Assembly: GCA_963845485.1 (NCBI GenBank)
Contig: CAWJSI010000014.1
Span: forward strand, 62,001 to 126,000
Origin: Bog-756 sp963845485
GTDB taxonomy: Bacteria; Actinomycetota; Acidimicrobiia; Acidimicrobiales; RAAP-2
Reading direction: 5' to 3'
Length of the DNA stretch: 64,000 nucleotides
Of the stretch, positions 33,269 to 42,642 are shown piece after piece. How positions within the stretch are numbered: the first letter of the stretch is position 1; every line of letters begins with the position of its first letter. The position numbers and the translations under genes are program-made. Under the pieces are notes generated by a model that was not told the DNA's origin, made no database searches, and saw only the letters and a list, made by a program, of their open reading frames with translations.

Positions 33269-34643
33269 TCCACCACTCCCGGAGGCGCTTCCTCGCCTCC
33301 TCCTCGCCGAGGGGTCCCTCATCCATGCGTAGCTCGAGCAGGTAGGCGAGTGCCCGTCCCACGTCCCGGCCGGGTCTGAGGTCCAGCTCGGCCATCACCT
33401 GGGAGCCGTCGAGGTCGGGCCTGATGGCGTCGAGCTCCTCTTGCTGACGGAGATCGTCGATTCGGGCCTCGAGCTCGTCCATACGACGACCGAGCGCCCG
33501 GGCCTTGGCCGCGTTCCTGGTGGTGCAGTCGCACCGGGTGAGCTCGTTCAGCTGGTCGAGCAGGGGCCCGGCGTCACGCACGTAGCGGCGGACGGCCCTA
33601 TCGGTCCATCCGAGGCGGTAGGTGTGGAAGCGCAGGTGCAAGTTGACCAGCTCGGTGACCACCTCGACGTCTTCGTTGGGGTAGCGCAGGGCCACCATGC
33701 GCTGGCGGGTCATCCGTGCCCCCACCACCTCATGATGGTGGAAGGTGACCCCCCCGTCGACGAACGCCCGGGTCTTGGGCTTCCCGACGTCGTGGAAGAG
33801 GGCGGCCAGGCGGAGCAGCCGGTCCGGGCTCGTCTTGTCCACCACGGCCAGGGTGTGGGCCAGCACGTCCTTGTGGCGGTGGATGGGATCCTGTTCCAGG
33901 GCCAGGCCGGGCAGCTCCGGCAAGAACTCCTCGGCCAGACCGGTGCGAACGACGAACCACAGGGCGACTGAGGGCACCGGGACGACCACGATCTTGTCCA
34001 GCTCGTCGCGGATGCGCTCAGCCGAAACGATGGCCAGGCGATGGTGGTCGGCGCGCACCGCTTCGACCAGTCCGGGATCGGGTTCGAGCTCGAGGCGGGC
34101 GATGAACCGGGCGGCTCGGAGCATCCGCAACGGGTCGTCGGCGAAGGAGACCGCCGGATCGAGTGGGGTGCGCAAGCGGCGTTCGGAGAGGTCGACCAGT
34201 CCGTCGAACGGGTCGATGAGCTCGAGGTCGGGCAGCTTGAGCGCCATGGCGTTGACGGTGAAGTCCCGGCGGGCCAGATCGTCCTCCACCCGATCGCCGA
34301 AGGCCACCTCGGGCTTTCTGGAGTCGGGGCGGTAGGCCTCAGCCCGGTGGGTAGTGATCTCGTACTTCTGGCTGCCCCGACGACAGCCGATGGTGCCGAA
34401 GCGCTTGCCCTGGGTCCACACCGCGTCGGCCCAACCCGACACCACCGCCTCGATGGCGTCGGGTCGCGCGTCGGTCGTGAAGTCGAGATCCCGGTCGTCC
34501 GACGCCACGGCGGCGTCGGGCTCGGACACGATGGCGTCGCGGACCGATCCCCCCACCAGGTAGAGGGAGTGGCCGGCCGACTCGAACCGATCGGAGAGGT
34601 CGGCGGTGGCCTCCACCAACGGTCGCAGTCGCTCGGGGAACAC
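33255..34643 (-). CDS. pcnA: CCA tRNA nucleotidyltransferase / poly(A) polymerase family with HD domain
   Basis: 462-residue class II nucleotidyltransferase that adds or repairs the CCA end of tRNA. N-terminal head with YLVGGSVRDAI and the catalytic DLDFTTDARP (D-x-D), RRDFTVNAMALKLPD, the RRLRTPLDPAVSFADDPLRM segment and RAARFIARLELEP. A metal-dependent HD phosphohydrolase domain follows (RLAALFHDVGKPKTR). The start is GTG 34643; the longer upstream frame is antisense to the next gene. Divergent from the DUF6049-like gene, matching the pcnA - Rv3909-like order in mycobacteria, but the usual Nudix gene between them is missing. Confidence 0.95.
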   Translation of the reverse strand: MFPERLRPLVEATADLSDRFESAGHSLYLVGGSVRDAIVSEPDAAVASDDRDLDFTTDARPDAIEAVVSGWADAVWTQGKRFGTIGCRRGSQKYEITTHRAEAYRPDSRKPEVAFGDRVEDDLARRDFTVNAMALKLPDLELIDPFDGLVDLSERRLRTPLDPAVSFADDPLRMLRAARFIARLELEPDPGLVEAVRADHHRLAIVSAERIRDELDKIVVVPVPSVALWFVVRTGLAEEFLPELPGLALEQDPIHRHKDVLAHTLAVVDKTSPDRLLRLAALFHDVGKPKTRAFVDGGVTFHHHEVVGARMTRQRMVALRYPNEDVEVVTELVNLHLRFHTYRLGWTDRAVRRYVRDAGPLLDQLNELTRCDCTTRNAAKARALGRRMDELEARIDDLRQQEELDAIRPDLDGSQVMAELDLRPGRDVGRALAYLLELRMDEGPLGEEEARKRLREWWTQQS

Positions 34644-34796
34644 GCCGCCGAGGGTAGTGCGACTGGCGTAGTCCGCCGTCCGTTCTGGCGTAGGGTGGCG
34701 TCCGAAGTGGATCGGGAACGAGGCAGCCTGTGCCCCAGCGGCAGCCACCCCCGGGCCGGCGTGCCCAGCGGGGCCGGCCCCGCCCCGATCGTCGGG

Positions 34797-36971
34797 GTGG
34801 GAGAGCGTGACGTCCACCGGCGCCGACGTCGGCCGATATTCCGGTGTCTCAGCGCGGCACTGGCTACCCTCGGACTGGCCGTGGCGGCCGGCGGCACCGG
34901 TGGCGTGGCGGCGGCCTTGGGCAGCGCCGCCGTTCCGGCCACGGCCGGGCCGGCCCTGGTCTTGTTGTCCCAGAGCCCCTGGGTGGCGCCCTCGGGGTCG
35001 TTCGACCTCAAACTGCGGACCGGGAGCGGCACACCCCCGGCGTCCGAACTCGGCGTGTCGGTGAGCGTCTACGCCTGCCTGTCCAGCATCTCGGCCTTCG
35101 ACCAGTCGGTGAACTCGGCGTCGGGGCCCTCGGGGTCGCCCATCGACAGCACCAAGTCGCCGCTCCCGGTATCCGGCCTGCCGGTGGTGGCGACCGGTGG
35201 CTTCGACCTCTCGATGCCGGTCTACATCGGCCACGGATTCACGGCTCCGGCAGGCCAGTTCGGCATCGACCTCCCCAACGGCGGCAGCCAGTGCGGGAAC
35301 GCGCCGTCAGGGGTGTATCCCGTGCGCGTGCAACTGGTCAACACGGCGAGTGGCCAGTCCGTCGGAGGATTCACCACCCACCTGATCTTCGCCGAGACGG
35401 CCGCCTCCACCGAGCGGCTGCGGGTGGCCGTGGCGCTACCGGTGGCCACGACGCAGTATCCGGCCACCGCACCCACGTCAGCCGAGCTGGCCACCCGGCC
35501 CGGTGCGGCACTGGCCCAGCCGTCGGCTGCGGCCACGTCCGGCGTCACCGCCACGGTGGCCGCCATCGCCGCCACCCACCCCTCGGTCCCCGTCACCCTC
35601 GAGACCAGCCCCCAGACGGTGGCCGACCTCGCCGCGTCCGGCCATCAGTCCACCGTGGCCCAGTTGGAGTCCCTGGCCGACAATCCCTCAGTCCACGAGA
35701 TCACGTCGGCCCCCTATGTCCCGGTCAACGCCGCCGCGCTCGTCGGGGCGGGACTGAGCACCGAACTGGCCCAACAGGTCAGTCGGGGCTCCGAGGTGCT
35801 CGCCACGTACCTTCCTCGTCAGTCACCGGGGTCGGGCGCGTGGATCGCCGGGGACGGAGTCGACGCGGCCACCTTGGCCCAGCTGGAGACCGAGGGGTAC
35901 AACCAGCTGGTGGTTCCTTCGACCAGCGTGCCGGAGGCCCCGACCAACGGATCGGCCGCGGTGCCGTTCGAACTGAGCCCACAGACCGGGGCACCGGTAC
36001 CCACCATCGCCGCCGACGCCGACCTGTCCGCCCGGTTCACCGCCGACCCGGGGAACCCGGTGCTGGCCTCGTCCCAGCTGGTGGCCGAGCTGGCCCAGAT
36101 CTACTTCGAAAAACCCAACGACACCGCCCCCCGGGTCGTGGCCGCGGTGGCGCCGGACGGCTGGGCCGACGACCCGACGTTCGTCGACGCCCTGCTCGGC
36201 GCCCTCGACGGCAACCCGGTGGTGGAGCCCGTCACGACCGCCGCCCTGTTCACCGCGGTGTCAACCAGCCCGTGCCACGGCACCTGCCACAGCGTGGCCG
36301 CCGCCACCGGCGCGGGACTGCCGACCGTGGCCATCCAGACCCAGCGCCAGCGCATCGCCGGACTGGTCGCTTCCACCTCGACCCCCGCGGCGCGGGCCGT
36401 GACCACCCAACTGGGTGACCTCGTGCTGGCCGGCGAGTCCGACCGACTCCGCCCCGCCCAACAGTCCCTCGTCCTCCACAACACCGATCTGGCCGTGAAG
36501 GCCCAGTTCGCCCAGTTGCAGGTGGCCGGGGACCAGAGCATCACCCTCACCTCCCAGCGAGGGAGAGTGCCGGTCACCATCATCTCGAGCGCCCCCTATC
36601 CGGTGACAGCGACGCTGACCCTGTCGAGCGACAAGCTGCTCTTCCCCGACGGCCAGACCCAGAGCGTCACCTTGCACTCCAACACCAACAACTTCTACGT
36701 GAACGTGGAGACGCGAGCCTCGGGGCTGTTCAAGGTGGGGGTCACCCTCTACTCCCCCACCGGCGGGGTGGTCCTCTCCAGCGGACAGGTGAGCGTCCGT
36801 TCCACGGCCACCTCGGTGGTCGGGATCATCCTCTCCGTCGGGGCGGTGCTGGTGCTGGTGGTCTGGTGGCTGCGCACCTCGAGGAAACGCCGGGCCGATC
36901 GTCGCCGACGGGCCGAGGGTGAGGCGGCCGACGACGAGGTCGGCCGGGTCGCCACGGCGGAGCGGGTATGA
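34797..36971 (+). CDS. DUF6049-like secreted, membrane-anchored protein (Rv3909 position)
   Basis: About 724 residues of unknown function. It has an Arg-rich start followed by an Ala/Gly/Leu hydrophobic signal segment, a long Ala/Thr/Ser/Val-rich extracytoplasmic region, one C-terminal membrane helix (VVGIILSVGAVLVLVVWWL) and a short, very basic cytoplasmic tail (RKRRADRRRR). The N-terminus is uncertain: GTG 34797 gives a plausible signal peptide, GTG 34761 is an alternative, and neither has a good ribosome binding site. It overlaps murJ by 4 bases, which couples it to the lipid II flippase; the same pair exists in mycobacteria, so an envelope role is likely. Confidence 0.75.
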   Translation: MGERDVHRRRRRPIFRCLSAALATLGLAVAAGGTGGVAAALGSAAVPATAGPALVLLSQSPWVAPSGSFDLKLRTGSGTPPASELGVSVSVYACLSSISAFDQSVNSASGPSGSPIDSTKSPLPVSGLPVVATGGFDLSMPVYIGHGFTAPAGQFGIDLPNGGSQCGNAPSGVYPVRVQLVNTASGQSVGGFTTHLIFAETAASTERLRVAVALPVATTQYPATAPTSAELATRPGAALAQPSAAATSGVTATVAAIAATHPSVPVTLETSPQTVADLAASGHQSTVAQLESLADNPSVHEITSAPYVPVNAAALVGAGLSTELAQQVSRGSEVLATYLPRQSPGSGAWIAGDGVDAATLAQLETEGYNQLVVPSTSVPEAPTNGSAAVPFELSPQTGAPVPTIAADADLSARFTADPGNPVLASSQLVAELAQIYFEKPNDTAPRVVAAVAPDGWADDPTFVDALLGALDGNPVVEPVTTAALFTAVSTSPCHGTCHSVAAATGAGLPTVAIQTQRQRIAGLVASTSTPAARAVTTQLGDLVLAGESDRLRPAQQSLVLHNTDLAVKAQFAQLQVAGDQSITLTSQRGRVPVTIISSAPYPVTATLTLSSDKLLFPDGQTQSVTLHSNTNNFYVNVETRASGLFKVGVTLYSPTGGVVLSSGQVSVRSTATSVVGIILSVGAVLVLVVWWLRTSRKRRADRRRRAEGEAADDEVGRVATAERV

Positions 36972-38836
36972 GCGGGCCCGACGTCGAAGTCGACGGGCTG
37001 CCCGCCGCGCCGGGAGGAGGACGGCGCCGACTGGCGGGAGCCACGTTGGGGATGGCCGTCGGCACGACCCTTTCCCGCATCACCGGCGTGGGCCGGGTCA
37101 TCGCCCTCACCCTGGCCCTGGGCGGCGGTGGCTTCGCCGACGCCTACAACCTGGCCAACACCACCCCCAACATCATCTACGACGTGGTGCTCGGCGGGGT
37201 CCTGTCGGCCACCTTCGTGCCGGTCTTCGTCGACTACCTCTCCACCCGGAAGGACAAGGAGGCCTGGGAGGCCATCTCGGCCGTGGTCACCGTGACCGTG
37301 GGCGTCCTGGTGGCCGCCACGGTGGTCTTCTTCGTGCTCACGCCGAGCATCATCCACCTCTACACGGTCAGCAACCACCGCGCCGACGTCCACCAACAAC
37401 AACAGGTGGCCATCTTCCTCCTGCGCTGGTTCGTACCCCAGCTGGCCTGCTACGGCCTCATCGCCGTGTTCTCCGCCCTGTTGAACGCCAGGGGCAAGTT
37501 CGCCGCACCCATGTTCGTGCCCATCGCCAACAACCTGGTGGTGATCGGCGTTCTCTTGTGGTTCCACGCCCTCGTGCCCCATCCGAGCCTGGCCGCGGTC
37601 AGCGCCAGTCACCACGGCCTCGTGCTCCTCGGGATCGGGACGACCCTCGGGGTGGTGGTCCAGGCCGCACTCCTCGTGCCCTCGTTGCTCCGCAGCAACC
37701 TGCACCTGCAGTTCCTGTGGCAGCCGGCCAACCAGGCCATGCGCACCATCACCCGCCTGGCCGGGTGGACCTTCGGCTGGGTGGTGGCCAACCAGATCGC
37801 CCTGGTGGTGGTGCTGGCGCTGGCCGACGGGGCGAAGGTTCCCGGGGCGGTGTCCTCGTACACCTACGCCTACACCTTCTTCCTCCTCCCCTATGGCGTC
37901 GTAGCCGTCTCGGTAATGACGGCGGTGACGCCATCGCTGTCGGCCCGCTGGGCGACGGGGGACCTGGCCGCCTTCCGACACCGCATGGCCTTCGGCCTCC
38001 GGGGCATCCTCGCCATCATCATCCCCTCGGCGGTGGGAATGTTGATCCTCGCCCACCCCCTCATCGACCTCGTCCTGGCCCACGGGGCAGAGACCTCCGC
38101 CGACGCCGATCAGACGGCAGCCGCACTGGCCATGTTCGCCATCGGACTGCCGGGATTCTGCACGTTCCTTTACCTGGTGCGGGTCTTCCAGTCCATGCAG
38201 GACACCCGCACGGCCTTCCGCCTGTACCTCGTGGAGAACGGGATCAACATCGTCTTGGCCCTGGCGCTGGTTGGCCCACTGGGGGTACGGGGCCTGGCCC
38301 TCTCCCTCTCCATCGCCTATACAGCCGCCGCCCTGCTCGGTCTCTCCGTTCTGCGCAACCGCGTCGGAGGCCTCGGCGGGCCCGAACTCACCACCCCGGT
38401 CACCCGGGTCCTCGGGGCCTCAGCGGTGATGGCCGTCGCCACGGTGCTGGCCCTCAGCGTCTCGGGGGCCTCGTCGGGATTCGGCCTCCTGGTCCGGGTG
38501 GTCTTCGCCGTGCTGGTTGGCGCGGTGGCCTACGTGGCCACAGCGGCGGTGCTCGGCGCCCGTCACGAGCGTCGGATCAACGAGGAGCGCGTCCACCGCG
38601 CCAACGTCGCCGCCTCGTCGCCGCCGTCCTCGGTGGGAACGGGGAGGAACCGACCCGAACGACCCTCGCCCGACCCGTTCCGTGACAGACTCGACAGTCA
38701 GCCCGGCCAACTCCCGTACCGACACCTTCGGCCCGTGAGCATGACGCCGGAGGACGACTCGGGTGCGGAGGACGACCTTCCGCAGGGGGACGAGGAGGAG
38801 GACCTGGATGGCCCGGATACGAGTGGTGACCGATAG
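36968..38836 (+). CDS. murJ: lipid II flippase MurJ (MviN)
   Basis: Moves the peptidoglycan precursor lipid II across the membrane. 622 residues, about 14 transmembrane segments in the MATE-like MurJ fold: GMAVGTTLSRITGVGRVIAL, DAYNLANTTPNIIYDVVLGG, LSATFVPVF, FSALLNARGKFAAP and LVRVFQSMQDTRTAF are family hallmarks. After the membrane part a tail of about 90 residues is rich in Pro, Asp and Glu, ending in an acidic stretch. No kinase-like domain is fused, unlike MviN of M. tuberculosis. ATG 36968 overlaps the upstream stop; its end overlaps degV by 29 bases. Confidence 0.96.
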   Translation: MSGPDVEVDGLPAAPGGGRRRLAGATLGMAVGTTLSRITGVGRVIALTLALGGGGFADAYNLANTTPNIIYDVVLGGVLSATFVPVFVDYLSTRKDKEAWEAISAVVTVTVGVLVAATVVFFVLTPSIIHLYTVSNHRADVHQQQQVAIFLLRWFVPQLACYGLIAVFSALLNARGKFAAPMFVPIANNLVVIGVLLWFHALVPHPSLAAVSASHHGLVLLGIGTTLGVVVQAALLVPSLLRSNLHLQFLWQPANQAMRTITRLAGWTFGWVVANQIALVVVLALADGAKVPGAVSSYTYAYTFFLLPYGVVAVSVMTAVTPSLSARWATGDLAAFRHRMAFGLRGILAIIIPSAVGMLILAHPLIDLVLAHGAETSADADQTAAALAMFAIGLPGFCTFLYLVRVFQSMQDTRTAFRLYLVENGINIVLALALVGPLGVRGLALSLSIAYTAAALLGLSVLRNRVGGLGGPELTTPVTRVLGASAVMAVATVLALSVSGASSGFGLLVRVVFAVLVGAVAYVATAAVLGARHERRINEERVHRANVAASSPPSSVGTGRNRPERPSPDPFRDRLDSQPGQLPYRHLRPVSMTPEDDSGAEDDLPQGDEEEDLDGPDTSGDR

Positions 38837-39650
38837 CGCCTGCGACCTGTCGGCCCAGATGGCCGACGAGCAGGGGCTGACCATCGTCCCCCTGTCCATC
38901 CGGTTCGGCTCCGAGGAGTTCGTCGACGGAAGCACACTCTCCACCGAGGAGTTCTGGGCCCGCTGCAAGGCCAGCTCGGTCCTCCCTGAGACCTCCGCTC
39001 CTTCGCCGGGTGCCTTCCAAGAGGCGTTCGTGGCCGCCGCCGACGCCGGCTACGACGGGGTCCTCTGCATCAACTTGTCCTCCGAGGTCTCGGCCACCTT
39101 CCAGGCGGCGATGGCTGCGGCCAAAGGGGTGGCCGACCGGATCCCGGTCCGCGTCGTGGACTCGCGCTCGCTCACCATGGGTCTCGGTCTCATGGCCCTC
39201 GACACCGCCGAGCTGGCCGCCACCGGGGCCACCCTCGACGAGCTGGAAGCCCGGGTGGCCTCCCTGGCCGGGAGGACCCAGGTCTACGGCGTCCTCGACA
39301 CCCTGGAGCACCTCGAAAAAGGGGGGCGCATCGGGGGAGCCCAGAAGCTCCTCGGCTCGCTCCTCTCCATCAAGCCGGTCGTCACCCTGCTCGACGGCCG
39401 GGTCGAAGAGGAGTCCAAGCAGCGGACCCGGGGACGTTCGCTCCGCTACCTGGCCGACAAGGCCACCAACTCGCCCCCCATCAGCCGCATGGCCGTATGC
39501 AACGGCGGAGCCCCCGACGTCGACGAGTTCCTCGGCTTGCTGAAGGGGGTGGCCACCGACCACCCGGTCGTGGTCACCGACCTCGGACCGGTGGTGGGGA
39601 CCCACACCGGCCCCGGCACCATCGGGATCTGCCTCGTCACCCGGGAGTAG
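38808..39650 (+). CDS. DegV family fatty-acid-binding protein
   Basis: 280 residues. RIRVVTDSACDLS is the start of the DegV fold; further landmarks are VVPLSIRFG-like IVPLSIRFGSEEF, LPETSAPSPGAFQEAF, GVLCINLSSEVSATFQ, VVDSRSLTMGLGLMAL and TLEHLEKGGRIGGAQKLLGS. Family members bind fatty acids and act with fatty acid kinase in some bacteria; no kinase gene is adjacent. ATG 38808, preceded by GAGGAGGAGG, lies inside the murJ tail. It occupies the place where mycobacteria carry sigM and its anti-sigma factor. Confidence 0.92.
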   Translation: MARIRVVTDSACDLSAQMADEQGLTIVPLSIRFGSEEFVDGSTLSTEEFWARCKASSVLPETSAPSPGAFQEAFVAAADAGYDGVLCINLSSEVSATFQAAMAAAKGVADRIPVRVVDSRSLTMGLGLMALDTAELAATGATLDELEARVASLAGRTQVYGVLDTLEHLEKGGRIGGAQKLLGSLLSIKPVVTLLDGRVEEESKQRTRGRSLRYLADKATNSPPISRMAVCNGGAPDVDEFLGLLKGVATDHPVVVTDLGPVVGTHTGPGTIGICLVTRE

Positions 39651-39714
39651 GACCCGGGGCCGCCCCGACCGGCGTTCCGGCAGGCCAACCGGCTGATCGG
39701 ACTATCCTCGCACC

Positions 39715-40071
39715 ATGGATCCGCAGCCCGACTCACCCGCATCCCGCCTGCCCGGTTCCGGTGCGCTGGGCGACCTGCCCACGCGCGGCGCCGACTGGGT
39801 CGACACCGTCGTCGAGCTGCTCCGGGACAAGACGGTCCGACCGGTCACCCTCGTGGCCCGGGTGGTCGTCTTCGGCATCATCATCTTCGCCGCCGCCGTG
39901 ACCACGGTGGTCCTGTTGTCGATCACCCTGATCCGCCTGCTCACGGTGTACGCCTTCGACGGTCGGGTGTGGCTGTCCGACCTGGTCGTGGGCGTGCTGT
40001 TCGTGATCATCGGCATCGTGGCCTGGTCCCAGAGGACCGACTCCGCGGCGGCGGCCGAGGGTGCATCGTGA
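39715..40071 (+). CDS. small membrane protein of unknown function
   Basis: 118 residues; I do not recognise a family. A Pro/Asp-containing N-terminal third is followed by two hydrophobic helices (VVVFGIIIFAAAVTTVVLL and LVVGVLFVIIGIVAW) separated by a short loop, with an Ala/Glu tail. It overlaps trxB by 4 bases (GTGA), so it is translated with the thioredoxin reductase. ATG 39715 follows a degenerate purine stretch. Confidence 0.7.
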   Translation: MDPQPDSPASRLPGSGALGDLPTRGADWVDTVVELLRDKTVRPVTLVARVVVFGIIIFAAAVTTVVLLSITLIRLLTVYAFDGRVWLSDLVVGVLFVIIGIVAWSQRTDSAAAAEGAS

Positions 40072-41036
40072 CCGAATCGCGCCAACTGATCATCGTGGGC
40101 TCCGGTCCGGCCGGACTGACCGCCGCCATCTACGCCGCCCGGGCCCAGCTCTCGCCCCTCGTCATCGAGGGGGAGCCCTCCTCCACCAGTGACCAGCCCG
40201 GTGGCCAGCTCATGCTGACCACGGAAGTGGAGAACTTCCCCGGCTTCGTCAACGGGATCATGGGTCCCGAGCTGATGCAGGCCTTCCGTGAGCAGGCCGC
40301 ACGGTTCGGAGCCGACTACGTCACAGCCAAGGCCTCCAAGGTCGACCTCTCCCACCGGCCCTTCGGAGTCTGGGTGGGCGACCCCGACGCCGCCGAACCC
40401 ACCTACGAGGCCGAGTCGCTGATCATCTCGACCGGGGCCCAGTCGCTCATGCTCAACCTGCCCAACGAGGAGCGCCTCCTCGGCTACGGGGTGTCCACGT
40501 GCGCGACCTGTGACGGCTTCTTCTTCCGCGAGCGGAACATCGCCGTGGTCGGCGGGGGTGACTCCGCACTCGAAGAGGCCCTGTTCCTCACTCGCTTCGC
40601 CGACAAGGTCACCGTGATCCACCGCCGGGGCGAGCTGCGGGCCTCCAAGGTCATGCAGCAGCGTGCCTTCGCCCACGAGAAGATCGAGTTCCTGTGGAAC
40701 ACCTCGGTGATCGACGTGCTCGGGGAGAACACCGTCAGCGGCATCCGCGTCCGCGACAACTTGAGCGAAGAGGAATCGGTGCTGGATCTGTCCGGACTCT
40801 TCGTGGCCATCGGTCACCAGCCCAACACCTCCCTGTTCAAGGGTCAGCTGGAAATGGAGGAGAACGGGTACCTCCGGACCTTCGACGGGACAAGGACCAA
40901 TGTCGACGGGGTCTTCGCGTGCGGCGACGTCCAGGACCACCGGTACCGCCAGGCCATCACCGCTGCCGGTTCGGGGTGCATGGCCGCCCTCGACGTCGAA
41001 CGGTGGCTCGAGGATCAGCACTCCGGGGTCGCCTGA
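40068..41036 (+). CDS. trxB: thioredoxin reductase
   Basis: NADPH-dependent flavoenzyme that reduces thioredoxin. 322 residues: FAD motif IVGSGPAGLTAA, redox-active pair C145-A-T-C148 (STCATCDGFF), NADPH motif VVGGGDSALEEA and the second FAD contact VFACGDVQD. GTG 40068 overlaps the stop of the small membrane protein. Followed 134 bases later by thioredoxin, as in the mycobacterial trxB2-trxC pair. An insertion around residues 105-113 (DPDAAEPTYEA) is slightly longer than usual. Confidence 0.97.
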   Translation: MTESRQLIIVGSGPAGLTAAIYAARAQLSPLVIEGEPSSTSDQPGGQLMLTTEVENFPGFVNGIMGPELMQAFREQAARFGADYVTAKASKVDLSHRPFGVWVGDPDAAEPTYEAESLIISTGAQSLMLNLPNEERLLGYGVSTCATCDGFFFRERNIAVVGGGDSALEEALFLTRFADKVTVIHRRGELRASKVMQQRAFAHEKIEFLWNTSVIDVLGENTVSGIRVRDNLSEEESVLDLSGLFVAIGHQPNTSLFKGQLEMEENGYLRTFDGTRTNVDGVFACGDVQDHRYRQAITAAGSGCMAALDVERWLEDQHSGVA

Positions 41037-41170
41037 CCCACCTGGCGGTCCACTCCCCCGCCACCGGCCCGACCGGGGAATACCCAGGCCTGGACGGGGT
41101 TGACGTAGCGTGTCCCACCGAGGGGCATCAGGCAGGGCCCGAACAAGACGGGCAGGAGGAAACAGCCATC

Positions 41171-41497
41171 ATGAGTGATCAGATCACGACGCTGAACGAC
41201 GCTAGCTTTGACGAGCATGTCAAGTCCTCGGACGTTCCCGTGTTGGTGGACTTCTGGGCGGAATGGTGCGGCCCGTGCAAGATGATCGCCCCGGTGCTGG
41301 AGGAGATCGCCACCGAGCAGGCCGGCAAGCTCGAGGTAGCGAAGCTCAACATCGACGACAACCTGGACATCACGCGCCGGTTCGACGTCATGAGCATCCC
41401 CACCCTCATCCTGTTCAAGGACGGGGAGCCCGCAGCCCGCATCGTGGGCGCCAAGGGCAAAGGACAGCTGCTCCAGGAGCTTTCGGCTCACCTGTAG
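41171..41497 (+). CDS. trxA: thioredoxin
   Basis: 108 residues with the standard active site WCGPC (Cys33, Cys36), preceded by PVLVDFWAE, and the cis-Pro loop MSIPTLILFKDGE. Reduces protein disulfides using electrons from TrxB. ATG 41171 is preceded by CAGGAGGAAACAG, a strong ribosome binding site. A TTGACG hexamer at 41100-41105 upstream could be a -35, so trxA may have its own promoter besides read-through from trxB. Confidence 0.97.
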   Translation: MSDQITTLNDASFDEHVKSSDVPVLVDFWAEWCGPCKMIAPVLEEIATEQAGKLEVAKLNIDDNLDITRRFDVMSIPTLILFKDGEPAARIVGAKGKGQLLQELSAHL

Positions 41498-41555
41498 GAG
41501 TTGGTGCGGTGGTCTGCCACCGCGGCACGATTCGACCGCTCGCCCCGGACCCGGG

Positions 41556-42545
41556 GTGAGCGCCGAGTCCAAGATCTGGCTAGCGGTGGGTGACCGGGGC
41601 CCGGAAGTCTCCGATCTCCAGGGTCGACTCGACCAACTGGCGTTCTCCACGGCCGTCGACACCGATGGCACCTTCGGAGCCGGAACGCGGGCCGCCGTCG
41701 AAGCCTTCCAGTACCGAAGGGGCCTGCGTGTGGACGGAATCTGTGGGCCCCAGACCTGGTCGGCGCTGGTCGAAGCGGGACGACGACTAGGCGACCGGTT
41801 CCTCTACCGTCAAGCCCCGATGCTGAGGGGCGACGATGTGGCCGAGCTGCAGCAACGGCTCAGCGCGCTGGGATTCGATACCGGCCGGGTAGACGGCATC
41901 TTCGGTGACATGACCTCGTCGGCGCTCGGCGAGTTCCAGCGCAATGCTGGCCTACCGGTGGACGGGATTGCCGGCGCATCGACCGTTTCGGAGCTATTGC
42001 GATTCGGCACCCGCCACGACCACACCGAGCTCGTCACCTCGGTGCGGGACCGGGAACGGCTCCGTCAGGGCCCCCGCACCCTGGCCGGACAGCGGGTGGC
42101 CATCGGCGAGGAAGGCGGGCTCGATGCCACCGTCGCCGCGCTGCGCCGACTTCTCATCAGCCATGGGGCCGAGGTAACCACGCACCATCATCCCGACGGT
42201 TCCATGCAAGCGTCCGAGGCCAACGCCGGTGACGCCCACGTGTACATCGGTCTCCGCCTGGCCGTCGGCGAGGACTTCTGCTCCACCGCCTACTACGCCG
42301 GCTACCGCTACTCCTCACCAGGGGGACGTCGATTGGCCGAACTACTTCAGCAGACGCTGACGACGTCCCTGCACCTTCCCGACCGGGGAAGCAGGGGGAT
42401 GTCCCTCCCCCTGCTCCGCGAGACGCGAATGCCCGCGGTCATCTGCGAGATCGGTCCGGCGACGGTAGTGGTCGAACAGGCCCCCACCATCGCCCGGTCC
42501 GTCGTCGACGCGCTGACCGAGTGGGTCGACACCTCATGGGATTGA
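41556..42545 (+). CDS. cwlM: CwlM-like protein: two peptidoglycan-binding domains plus degenerate amidase_3 domain
   Basis: 329 residues: two PG_binding_1 repeats (about 8-75, DLQGRLDQL..DGTFGAGTRAAVEAFQ; and 93-150, ELQQRLSALGF..DGIFGDMTSSALGEFQ) then an N-acetylmuramoyl-L-alanine amidase fold (about 178-325). The zinc-site pattern GHGG is replaced by GEEGG (E185-E186) and the second His strand reads VYIGLRLAV without His; only the last Glu (VICEIG) is kept. This matches CwlM of mycobacteria, an essential non-enzymatic activator of MurA. The position right after trxA and before parB is also the cwlM position. GTG start at 41556. Confidence 0.85.
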   Translation: MSAESKIWLAVGDRGPEVSDLQGRLDQLAFSTAVDTDGTFGAGTRAAVEAFQYRRGLRVDGICGPQTWSALVEAGRRLGDRFLYRQAPMLRGDDVAELQQRLSALGFDTGRVDGIFGDMTSSALGEFQRNAGLPVDGIAGASTVSELLRFGTRHDHTELVTSVRDRERLRQGPRTLAGQRVAIGEEGGLDATVAALRRLLISHGAEVTTHHHPDGSMQASEANAGDAHVYIGLRLAVGEDFCSTAYYAGYRYSSPGGRRLAELLQQTLTTSLHLPDRGSRGMSLPLLRETRMPAVICEIGPATVVVEQAPTIARSVVDALTEWVDTSWD

Positions 42546-42605
42546 ATCTGCAGCTCATCAGGCAGGAATTCGGGTCCCAAAACGCTCGATCGAGGGTCGG
42601 CTCGA

Positions 42606-42642
42606 CGTAATCCACAACCTCATGCACAGGTTGTGGATTACG
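42606..42642. repeat. 15-base perfect inverted repeat in the cwlM / parB gap
   Basis: CGTAATCCACAACCT (42606-42620) and AGGTTGTGGATTACG (42628-42642) flank a 7-base loop in the AT-rich, gene-free gap 42546-42739 between convergent genes. The arms contain TAATCCACA, one mismatch from the DnaA box TTATCCACA; a third copy, inverted, is at 42701-42709. Two shorter repeats, ACCAC-TTTAC-GTGGT (42670-42684) and ACCAC-CTATT-GTGGT, follow. It could serve as a transcription terminator for both genes, or as a DnaA-binding cluster; no T-run follows the stem. Confidence 0.6.

Noticed and set aside
33255..35234. Longer 659-residue version of pcnA
   Set aside because: The first 197 codons are antisense to the DUF6049-like gene and low-complexity; the conserved protein begins at GTG 34643.
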